Assembly: GCA_029216955.1 (NCBI GenBank)
Contig: JANAVB010003400.1
Coordinates: 19,505,425 to 19,569,424 of the forward strand
Length of the DNA stretch: 64,000 nt
Direction of reading: 5' to 3'
Source of the DNA: Iris pallida
Taxonomy: Eukaryota > Streptophyta > Magnoliopsida > Asparagales > Iridaceae
In this document: in pieces, positions 9,450 through 18,258 of the stretch
Position numbering within the stretch: the stretch's first letter is position 1
Layout: every line of letters starts with the position of its first letter
Notes under the pieces: generated by a model
Told to the model about the DNA's origin: nothing
The model's input: the letters and a program-made list of their open reading frames with translations, nothing else
Database searches by the model: none
Position numbers and translations under genes: made by a program

Positions 9450-11573
9450 CTACATCAAGAGTAGATGTGACCTTTGGTACCCGAGTTCTTGAGGGTCCTG
9501 AAAAGTTAGTCTTTGGGAACCAAGCATATATCCTTTTATCTACAAGTCTTCTAACTCTGCACTGTGGTGAGATATGTCCATGTAATCCACAATAAGTACA
9601 GATAGCATTCTTGTTTATACTAGGAGCATAAGAATAATATCTATAAGCAACAGGATGAGGATGGACATGATGTGAAGAGTTAGCATGGTGAGGATGATTA
9701 TGCATGAAATAAGTAGCATGGTGATGGTGTCTTTGAGACATAGAATGATGGTATTGTCTATGGTGTGTGACATGCTGATATTGTCTAGATGGCATGGCAT
9801 GATGATTTTGTCTATATGGCATGACATGATGATTTTGTCTATATGGTATATGAGGACCTTGTCTATATGGCATTGCATGATGATCTTGTCTATATGGCAT
9901 GGCATGATGATTTTTATGTGTGGAGTGATGTTGATTGTGTCTTTGTGCATGATGCTTGTGTACTGAGTGAGAATTGTTCTTACGTGCATGTGGTTTGTGA
10001 AAGTTGGTGTATATGAATGCATGGTTATGTGCTGTATGAGAATGACATGGTTGACTAGCATGAGTGGTGTTGTGCTCATGTGATTGGGTTTGAGGTTGAA
10101 CAACCTGTTTACCCAATTTGGTTTCTAATCTTTTGGTAACAGCTTGCAGTTCATTAACCTTAATATTTAAGCCATATATCTTAGTCATGGAAATCTTGTG
10201 TCTACTCTTTTCTTCAGCAAGCAACGTGTTGAGTGTAGTGATTTCTTGAGTTTGTTGCTCAATACGTGCTTCGGCATCATGCAAGCTTAATTTAAGCTTG
10301 GATACTTCATCAGCGTCATTAGTGGGTGATGTGTCTCTAACATTATCAAGAAGTAAAGAAATTCTTTGTATCTCATCTTCTAGACTTTTGATTTTGTCCT
10401 TGGCATGTTTATATTTACCGATGACCTTTTTATGATCATCGAGTAAATCAGTGAAAGCATCGCCAAGTTCATCAAAAGAGAAGTCATCCAGAGTTTCGTT
10501 AGATACCTTGTTAGACGTCGCCATCAGGCACACATTTGCTGTATCTTGAGGAGAGTCCTTTTCTTTCTCAGAGTCACTTGCTTCACTCTCATGCCAGATG
10601 CCTGTGTTGGCATATTTCTTTGATGAGTTCTTTTTGTATGGCTTCTCATAGCGGTTGCTCTTCTTCAGGAATGGGCAGTCTTTTCGGACATGTCCAGTTT
10701 TCTTGCAACCGTAACAAGTTGGTTCTTCTTCATCGTCTTCTTGAGATTCCTTCTTCCTTCGATTGAAGCGAAGGAATTTCCTGAAGTTGCGAACCATGAG
10801 AGCTTGGTCTTCATCATCCGAGTTATCTTCTTCGGTCTCATCATGATTAGCTCTTCGATGATGAGCTTTGAGTGCGATCTCCCTGGTCTTCGGAGCAGGC
10901 TCTTCGAAGTCCTTGAGGTCAAGCTCGTGAGTCATAAGCTTACCCATCAAGGTCTCCATTGACATTGTTGTGAGATCGTTTCCTTCTATGATGGCTGTCA
11001 CCTTAGGGTTCCAAATCTTTGGTAGCCCTCTGAGCAGCTTACGAATCTTTTCGTGGTTTGAGTACTGCTTTCCGAGCGAAGATAGAGGATTGATGATGTC
11101 GAGGAATCTTGTGATCATTTGAGTGATCGTCTCACTTGGCTTCATCTTGAAGGCTTCGTATTCTTGAGTGAGACGGCTTATTTTAGATTCCTTGACCTGT
11201 GTGGTTCCTTCATGCGTCACTTCTAGAAGTCTCCATACTTCATGAGCAGTGGTGCAAGTAGAAACCCTGTTGAACTCATTCCTGTCTATAGCACAGAATA
11301 AAGCATTAATAGCCCTAGCATCTAGACTTGCCTGTTTCTTCTCCTCGACAGAATATTTGTCGTGTGGTTTCTCAATGAGGTCACCATCGACAACTATCCT
11401 GGCGGGCTTTTGTAACCGTCAGTGACGACAGTCCACAGGTCAAAGTCTAGAGACTTAAGATAGAAGCTCATCCTTGTTTTCCAATATGTGTAGTTAGTTC
11501 CATCAAATAGGGGAGGCCTATGAGTGGACTGACCTTCACCATGATTGGAAATCAAGGATTGTGTGGTTGCCAT
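9427..11573 (-). CDS. gag: Copia Gag with two zinc knuckles, coiled coil and His-rich repeats; one frameshift
   Basis: The ATG at 11571-11573 opens a SIRE-type N-terminus ([16 protein letters not shown]). The frame is lost near 11411, in an A-run that appears one base short, and continues in another frame to the stop at 9427. The second frame is open for more than 600 codons. It has a capsid-like region, then zinc knuckle [14 protein letters not shown], a long heptad-rich coiled coil, a histidine/methionine-rich tract built on [12 protein letters not shown] repeats, and a second knuckle [14 protein letters not shown] near the end. Gag packages element RNA into cytoplasmic particles. The GTG at 11220 that seems to start the frame is internal, not a real start. 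Whether the frameshift is real or an assembly error is open. Confidence 0.85.
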
Positions 11574-11614
11574 GGATCAGCTCTTAGGATGTTAGTCCTT
11601 GTAAAGAGAACAGA

Positions 11615-11626
11615 GCTCTGATACCA
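11615..11626 (-). other. Primer binding site, initiator Met tRNA
   Basis: The minus strand reads TTGGTATCAGAGCTCTG, two bases after the 5' LTR end. TGGTATCAGAGC is complementary to the 3' end of plant initiator tRNA-Met, the usual Copia primer. Confidence 0.95.
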
Positions 11627-12107
11627 ATTGAAGAACAGTTTGGCAACTCTAGAGGGGGGTGAATAGAGTTTATATAGAAAAATAGCCAATTAAAAATAAC
11701 TCTTTCACCAACAATCAATAATCAGAGTAAAGTGCGGAAAATAAATAAAGAGCAGAAGAGCATACGCAAACACAGCGATTTTAACCTGGTTTCCCTCGTG
11801 GAGGACTAGTCCAGGCCTGAGAACTCTAGCTCAGGATTAAATCCACTATTTGTGAAATAGTAGTTTACAACCCGTGCCTTTTCTTCAGAAGAGCACGTCA
11901 ACTTCTAACAGAGGATCGCAGTAGCGATTTGCTTGGAATTGTCCAAGCGACTTCTTCAACTCTTGCACAAGAATCCTAACTGAGAGATGCTGAGCACTCG
12001 AGACTTAGGAGGCTTGTGGCTAGTAGATGGGAAGGGTATGGCTTATTGAGCTTATAAGAGAGAAGAGAAGAGAAGATTGGATGGATTGAAATGAGAGAAT
12101 TCATGTC

Positions 12108-12117
12108 CTATTTATAG
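12108..12117 (-). promoter_or_regulatory. LTR TATA box
   Basis: CTATAAATAG on the minus strand within the 5' LTR. Transcription would begin about 25-30 bases further along minus and proceed through gag. The identical motif lies at 3346-3355 in the other LTR. Confidence 0.65.
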
Positions 12118-12230
12118 TGTTTTTATAGGCAGAATTCGGCCAGAATTCGGGTAGGAAAATTCAAAAATTTGGCCGTTGGACAGCTAGCAACCAGCTATCC
12201 CTAAAATTAGGGTTCCTGATTTCTAGGGGA

Positions 12231-12280
12231 CAGAGTTCGGCCCGAACTCTGTGTGGAGGCAGAGTTCGGCCCGAACTCTG
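12231..12280. repeat. Tandem LTR palindromes (5' LTR copy)
   Basis: The second copy of the two CAGAGTTCGG-C-CCGAACTCTG palindromes, unchanged from the 3' LTR. They lie on the upstream (U3) side of the TATA box when read on minus. Confidence 0.9.
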
Positions 12281-12578
12281 TCTCCAGAGCACAGAGTGGT
12301 TCTAAGGGGACCAGTGGGCAGTTTTTGGTTCAGTGGAGCTTGGGATTTTGGGTAGGTTATAGACTAAGTTCCAAGAGCTCAGCAAGACTCAGAGTACATA
12401 AATCTAGACTCAATGAAATCATAAAATACAGACTCCAGAACACACTGAGAGCCGGAGACTGAGCTGTCATCTGTCTTGAACTGAATGCAGTCGTCGTGTG
12501 TCGTATTGAATTAATACAAATATTATTTGGTCAATGTAGTCAATATTTGGTTGACTGTGACTTTGTGTCAACACCTAC

Positions 12579-12830
12579 CTGGGTACCTCATCATGGTGTC
12601 GTGCCACTGTAACATGGGGCCATCCTCCCCTTTGTAGTGCTATCTACAACTCTTTAATTACGTCATACAGCATTAGGCTACCTGCCTATTTGCGGTGCTA
12701 CGCCGCTATGACTTGGCTTGCAAAGCCGAGGCATTACCCCAGACCTGGGAACCTCATGGTGGAGTCACCCCACTGTAGCATGGAGTTTCACTCCTTGTAG
12801 TTCTGTTCTACCGTGCTTCCTGTAAAGCAC
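12579..12830. repeat. Imperfect ~165-bp tandem repeats, second part
   Basis: Continuation of the array cut by the SIRE-like insertion. It holds the rest of unit two and a third unit with TTTGCGGTGCTACGCCGC and ACCTGGGAACCTCATGG. It lies downstream of pol in the Tork-like element. Confidence 0.8.
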
Positions 12831-13103
12831 ACCAGGTATTCACTCTGCCTGAGAACTCATTAAGGCGTTTAAGCCAACCTTTCACAGGATCTGTTTTTTC
12901 TGCAGAAAATACATAGTAGACAACAGTGGTTATGGGTCCGTATCCCTTCCATGTTCCAGAGAACAAGTACCCACTGTTACCTGATAGTTTCCCAGTCAGT
13001 GAACCTCCTTTGAACCAAAAATTAGATGCCTAGTAGATTTCTCTTTGAACTAATAGCATAAAACTTTATGGTAGGATTACAAAGACACACTATCAGAATG
13101 CCT
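12831..13103. other. 3' noncoding region of the Tork-like Copia
   Basis: Noncoding sequence between the end of pol (stop at 13104) and the tandem repeat array. Nothing further is recognised. Confidence 0.55.
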
Positions 13104-16100
13104 TTAAGCCCATTTTACAAGCTGTGTCATCGACCAACTGACGCTTGAGACCTTTGTGAACGGATCTGCCAGGTTCTCCTGACTCCGAACATCAATCACT
13201 GTAATTACACCTCTTTTGATAAGATCGTGTACTGTCATGTGCTTCAACCGCACAGTCCTCTTCTTTCCGTTGAAGAGGTCATTTGATGCCACCGCCGCAG
13301 TCGCCTGGTTGCCACAGTATATCGGTATCGTCGGTGTCTGAGCCCCAACCACTGGAAGATCATACATGAGCTCCCGAAGCCATTCTGCTTCATCTGCTGC
13401 AGTTTCAAGTGCATAGAATTCAGATTCCATGGAGGAATGAGAGAGTATAGTCTGCTTCTTCGACTTCCACGATATAGCAGCTCCACCCAAGAAAAAGACA
13501 TATCCACCAGTGGATCTCTCGCTTTCCACCTCTGAACACCAGCTAGCATCACTTAAGCCTTCCACTACTGTCGGATACCTGTTGTAGTGCAGTGCATATG
13601 TCTGAGTCTTCTTGAGATATCTCATCACCCGCTTCACAGCTTTCCAGTGCTCAACCCCTGGGTTGCTTGTGAACTGACTCAACATTCCCACGGTGAAAGC
13701 TATGTCAGGCCTTGTGGTAGTGGTTGCGTATATTAAACTTCTGATAATGCTAGAATATTCTAGCTGCCTGACGCTTTCCCTCGAGTTTGGCTTCAGCTTC
13801 TGATCACACCTGTATGGCGTATCGATCCCTGGAAGATCCTTATTCCCATAGCGTGTGAGCATCTTCTCAATGTAGTAAGATTGTGACAGCGCTACTCCAG
13901 TGTCTGTCCGGATTATCTTTATGCCCAAGATGACATCTGCATCCCCCAAGTCCTTCATACTGAACTTGGTTGAGAGGAACTTCTTTGCCTCTGTGACACA
14001 GCCTATATCCGTCCCTAGGATTAGCATGTCGTCCACGTACAGACAAACGATGACTCCTCTTCCATCAGCGAACTTTGTGTAAACACATTTGTCCGTCTCG
14101 CTGACTCTATAGCCGTTTGACCTAATAACTTTGTCAAACTTCTCATGCCACATCTTAGGAGCTTGCTTCAAACCATACAATGATTTCACCAACTTGCAGA
14201 CTTTGTCTTCAAGACCTTTGACGACAAATCCATCTGGCTGTTGCATGTAAATCTCTTCGGTCAGCTCTCCATTCAGGAATGTTGTCTTTACATCCATCTG
14301 ATGTATCACCAACTTATGTATGGCTGCTAGAGCGATTAACATCCTGATGGTGGTCATCCGAGCTACTGGAGCGTATGTGTCAAAGTAGTCTATCCCCTAT
14401 TTCTGAGAAAATCCCTTGGCTACAAGCCTGGCCTTGAACTTGTCAATAGTTCCATCTGCCTTCATCTTCTTCTTGAAGATCCATTTACATCCGATGGGCT
14501 TTTCTCCTTCAGGTAGATCTACCAACACCCATGTGTTATTGGAGGTGATAGAGTCAAACTCGTCATTCACTGCCTCCTTCCAGAAGATAGCATCTCTGGT
14601 CTTCATCGCCTCATCATAGGTAAGCGGATCTGCTTCCACATGATAGGTGACAAAGTCATCTCCGAAGTCTTTAGGTCTCCTCGTTCGCTTTGCTGATGGC
14701 TCTGCGAGTTCTGGTACAAGAGTTGTTTCATCAACAACAGCTTCTTCTTGGACTACTGGCCCATATGAGATTTCAGTCTCATTTGCACCTACATCATTTT
14801 CCGGAATGTCCGAAAGAACAATATTTTTGTCTTTTGCAAACTTGTCTTTAAAGTATTCAGCATCGCGAGATTCGATGATATGATTTGACTCAATATCAAG
14901 AAATCTCCGAGCATCACTCTTCTCGGCATACCCCAAGAAGATCGCCTTCGTAGTCCTTTGTCCCCAGCTTCCGAATCTTCAGATCTGGAAGCTTCACATA
15001 CGCCAGACACCCCCACACTCGAATGACATTCAAGTTTGGTCTGACTTTAAACCAGAGTTCATAAGGAGTTACGTCCGAAGTTGCATATGGCACTCTATTC
15101 AGAATGAAAGTGGCCGTTAATGCAGCTTCTCCCCAGTAGCATTTTGGAAGACCTGCAGTAAGCAGCATTGAATTCATCATTTCTGTTAATGTTCGGTTCT
15201 TTCTCTCTGCTACTCTGTTGGATTGAGGAGAATATGGAGCAGTAGTCTCGCATATGATTCCATGTTCTTTGCAGAACGAAGCGAAGTCATGAGACCTGTA
15301 CTCCCCACCTTGATCACTTCTCAACCTCTTGAGTTGTTGTCCAGTCTGTCGTTCAGCTTCGGCCCTGAACTCTCTGAACTTTTCGAAAGCTTCGTCTTTA
15401 TTCTTGAGCAAGTAGACGAACGCGTATTTTGAGAAGTCGTCGATGAAGGTTATGAAATACTTCATCCCGGCCTTCGTGGAGAAATGTTTGAAGTCACAGA
15501 TATCGGAGTGTACTAACTCTAGAAGATCTGTGCTTCGATTGACCCGATGAAAGGGTTTCCTTATGATCTTCGTCTGAGCACATACTTCATACTTCTCCAC
15601 CTTACCCCCACATTTGGAGATAAGTCCTAGACTAGACATTTTGTTAATTCTTTTACAATGAACATGTCCTAGTCTATTATGCCACAACTCCAGAGAATAA
15701 TCAGAAAATACAACTGCATTAATGTCATCAAATTGGTTGACAAGCTGAATTTTAAACATTCCTTCGGTTTGATAAGCCTTTCCGAAGTATGTTCCCTTCT
15801 TGGACATCACCATCTGACCAGCATTGATGTCCATCCTTAAGCCTGCGTTGCAGAGCAGGCTCCCAGAGATCAGGTTCTTGGCAATCACCGGAACATGCTT
15901 CACACCTTGAAGCGTCAGAGTGTTCCCAGAAGTGAGTTTCCGCTCCACAATCTCGATCCCCAGAACTTCAGCTTGGGTCTGGTTCGCCATGACAACCTTC
16001 TCAGATATCGACTGGTACGTGACGAACCATTCCTTGCCAGAACAGACATGGCAAGTCGCACCAGTGTCTATCCACCAGTCAGAGTCAACCCCCACAGTTG

Positions 16101-16107
16101 TGACCAC
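13104..16107 (-). pseudogene. pol: Broken Copia pol (protease, integrase, RT, RNase H)
   Basis: Three pieces. The first (16107-14914) has protease WWIDTGATCH, an integrase finger with HNRLGHVH but EKYEVCAQTK, where the first Cys of the usual CEVC pair appears to be Tyr, and the DDE core (IDDFSKY, RSDQGGEY, VAERKNRT). A one-base shift at the GGGG near 14938 moves reading to the second piece (14936-14397), which ends in an in-frame TAG at 14397-14399, just before the main RT block. The third piece (14357-13104) has DVKTTFLNG, YVDD (CLYVDDMLIL) and RNase H (LSDASWCSE, SSMESEFYA). The lesions are few, so decay is recent to moderate, but the copy cannot make Pol. Confidence 0.9.
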
Positions 16108-16897
16108 AATTGAAACAAGTCACTTGGGACTTGGACTTCTGTTGCTTGAATGAAGGACCCTTCACTTTTAGATTGGTGAAGTCCTTCTTCTTGTGAGAAG
16201 CTGCCTGCTTCCCCTTGGGATCTCTCGTCTGCACTAGATTGGCCTTAGCCAACTGTTTGGACAGAGTGTCCATCTTCTGTTGGGAACGCATCTCATCCTC
16301 AACATGGATCTCTCGAAGTAGATCTCCCAAGCTAATGTCTAGCTTCTTTCTGAGCATCCTTGCATAGAAGGTACTCCATCTAGCAGGAAGTTTTGAGACG
16401 ATCCCTCCAACGACAAACTTGTCGGGAAGGGGCATCTCTTCGTCTTCCAGTTTCTGACGCAGCTTCAAAAATTCCTTCACCTGTGGCAACATGGACTTCT
16501 CGTCCTCAAAGAGCAATTTGTGATATTTTTCAACCACAAACATCTTGCACCTGTTCCTGTCATCTTCATACAGTTTTTCCACAGACTCCCATATGTCTCT
16601 GGCAAATTCCTTCTTCGAGTAGGATTCTGCCAGGGAATCCTCCATAGCATTTAGGATGAGAAGCCTGCAGATGCTATTTTCCTTTCTCCATTTGGCCTGG
16701 AGTTTGGTAGCCGCATTGATTGCGGCAGTAGACCCAGTGTCTGGAACAGAAGGTTCTTCCTCCAACAGTACATGATCAACGTCTTTGAGTTGAAGAGTTA
16801 GATAAACCTTCCTCTTCCAGACTTGATAATGCTCTCCATCGAACTTTTCCAACTTGCAGTAGTCCGATTGGACGAGCAAAGCATTAATGTTTTCCAT
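16085..16897 (-). CDS. gag: Copia Gag with truncated zinc knuckle
   Basis: The ATG lies 24 nt inside the 5' LTR end. The 270-residue product starts MENINALLVQSDYCKLEKFD and is a typical Copia Gag (GEHYQVWKRKVYLTL, later YHKLLF and LRQKLEDEEMPLPDKFV). Near its C-terminus the knuckle begins CFNCGHN but the remaining Cys/His ligands are missing and the frame stops. Protease begins at once in another frame (16107). This looks like a deletion that removed the knuckle tail and the gag-protease linker. RNA packaging by this copy would be impaired. Confidence 0.8.
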   Translation of the reverse strand: MENINALLVQSDYCKLEKFDGEHYQVWKRKVYLTLQLKDVDHVLLEEEPSVPDTGSTAAINAATKLQAKWRKENSICRLLILNAMEDSLAESYSKKEFARDIWESVEKLYEDDRNRCKMFVVEKYHKLLFEDEKSMLPQVKEFLKLRQKLEDEEMPLPDKFVVGGIVSKLPARWSTFYARMLRKKLDISLGDLLREIHVEDEMRSQQKMDTLSKQLAKANLVQTRDPKGKQAASHKKKDFTNLKVKGPSFKQQKSKSQVTCFNCGHNCGG

Positions 16898-17376
16898 CTA
16901 CAAGGATCTTGCTTTGAGATTGTTAGTCCCGAGGCTTGACCAAAGATGGAAAACTGATACAATCGAGATCTGAGATGTCACACAAAAAACTTTGCAGTGA
17001 TCAAACTCAAGATCTACGATGATGCAAAAAATCAAATAGCCAGATTACAATATGAAGGAGGGAAATAGAGAAGAGAAGATCTCTCGTTCTTCCTTGCAAA
17101 CGTGTTACAATTGGGACAGAACGAGTTACAATAATGTAGAAAAAGATGAGATGAAGAAAAGTTACTGGGGTGTCAAAACACCATTGCTCAAAGCAAGATT
17201 CGCCCCACACGAATTGCTTCCAGGAACCAGCAAGTTGAAGAACTTGTGGAACGCTCGAAGTCACCTCTGTTCTGACTCTTCGGATGGACTTGCAATGGCG
17301 GCAGCAACTCTCTCTCTTTCTCTCTCTTTTTTGACTTATAAAATTCATAATACCTCACAAAGGAGGCCAGAAGAGA

Positions 17377-17386
17377 GTATATATAG
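17377..17386 (-). promoter_or_regulatory. LTR TATA box of the Tork-like Copia
   Basis: CTATATATAC on minus, within a GA/CT-rich stretch. It is the best core promoter candidate of this LTR. The left LTR has a slightly longer version near 1581-1595. Confidence 0.55.
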
Positions 17387-17825
17387 AGAGAGAAGGTGGA
17401 AACCCTAACCGCCTTTTCAGTTATGGAAAGATTGAATTAAATCCCACAAAGATAGCAATAAAATTAATTCAAATCTTATGGAAAGATTGAATTAAGTCCC
17501 ACAAAGATGGCAACGAAATTAATTCAAATCTTATGGAAAGATTGAATCAAATCCCACAAAGATGGCAACAAAATTAATTCAAATCCCACAAAGATAGCAA
17601 CGAAATTAATTCAAATCTTATGGAAAGATTGAATTAAATCCCACAAAGATGACAACGAAGTTAATTCAAATCTTATGGAAAGATTGAATTAAATCCCACA
17701 AAAAGTGGATCTGAATTAATCGCATTGAATCAGTCTTTCCATAACTGACTTGTAGTCTGCACAGTCAGCCTGGTGCGAGTCCATGAGCCCGAGTCCGAGC
17801 CCGAGCCCGAGTCTGAGTCCGAGTC

Positions 17826-17848
17826 GCTAAGCCCCTTTGGGGCTTAGC
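17826..17848. repeat. Perfect LTR hairpin (5' LTR copy)
   Basis: GCTAAGCCCC-TTT-GGGGCTTAGC, unchanged from 2040-2062 although the surrounding LTRs differ by about 2%. Confidence 0.85.
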
Positions 17849-18098
17849 TCCAAATGGAATTAATCCAAGAGAATGACAAAAGCATTAATGCTTAATCCTT
17901 GGAGCCTTATTCTTACCTCCTAGTAAAATCACCCACATGGTTCCCTCCTTAGGGTCACCACCCTATGTGCATCTCTCAACAACACAACCAAGTATATATG
18001 TTGAGATAACTCATGGTGCATTTACGATGTGGGACTAAACTTTTACAAGGCATGTTGAGAGCAAGCACTCTCCATGTAAAGAAAGCACCAACAAAATA

Positions 18099-18252
18099 GG
18101 CTTACAATTGAGGTTAACATTATGATGACAATTAAAAGAAGAAATGTCAAAAGCCATAGGTTATGGATAACCAAAAGTCATAGGTTATGGATAATCAAAA
18201 GGCATAGGTTATGTAGACCAAATAATAATATAAATTATCCATATTTACAACA
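18099..18252 (-). repeat. Outer Copia 3' LTR, right fragment
   Basis: Continues the outer LTR after the nested insertion and matches 23988-24136. It ends ACAACA, followed on plus by CTCCCC, the complement of the polypurine tract. It shares the internal repeat GCCATAGGTTATGGATAA with the right LTR. Confidence 0.85.
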
Positions 18253-18258
18253 CTCCCC

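Larger units (their letters stand above)
2867..12573 (-). mobile_element. Young SIRE/Maximus-type Copia retrotransposon
   Basis: A 9707-bp element with two 945-bp LTRs (2867-3811 and 11629-12573) that differ at about four positions by eye. They are flanked by a perfect 5-bp TSD, CCTAC. Coding order on minus is Gag, protease, integrase, RT and RNase H, then an additional ORF before the 3' LTR. That extra-ORF layout is the hallmark of the SIRE lineage. The initiator-Met tRNA primer site and the polypurine tract are both intact. Pol is open throughout, but gag has a one-base frameshift near its start. This copy is therefore recent but probably not autonomous for Gag as assembled. Confidence 0.95.
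11629..12573 (-). repeat. 5' LTR of the SIRE-like Copia (945 bp)
   Basis: Same length as the 3' LTR and about 99.6% identical by eye. It directly precedes the primer site. It carries the predicted promoter and the tandem palindromes at 12231-12251 and 12260-12280. Confidence 0.95.
1127..18093 (-). mobile_element. Second-level Ty1/Copia element (Tork/TAR-like, tentative)
   Basis: Long LTRs at 1127-2307 and 16921-18093 begin TGTTAGTCCC and end ACCAACA on plus. The flanks ATATA (1122-1126) and AAATA (18094-18098) are a 5-bp TSD with one change. Joining the flanks recreates the uninterrupted LTR of the outer element seen near 23990. Gag, protease, integrase, RT and RNase H are all readable on minus, but broken by a deletion, a frameshift and a nonsense codon. 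Without the SIRE-like insertion it measures about 7.25 kb. I noted about 25 LTR differences by eye (about 2%), so it is older than the element inside it. The lineage name is tentative and rests on motif style only. Confidence 0.9.
16921..18093 (-). repeat. 5' LTR of the Tork-like Copia (1173 bp)
   Basis: Direct repeat of 1127-2307. It carries the 55-bp tandem array (about 17421-17702), the hexamer run, the hairpin 17826-17848 and a TATA box. The sequence just inside (ATCTCAAAGCAAGATCC on minus) is not the usual initiator-Met site, so the tRNA primer is unidentified. Confidence 0.92.

Noticed and set aside
3491..12462. Identical 69-residue plus-strand frames at 3491-3700 and 12253-12462
   Set aside because: They are antisense shadows repeated only because the two SIRE LTRs are identical.
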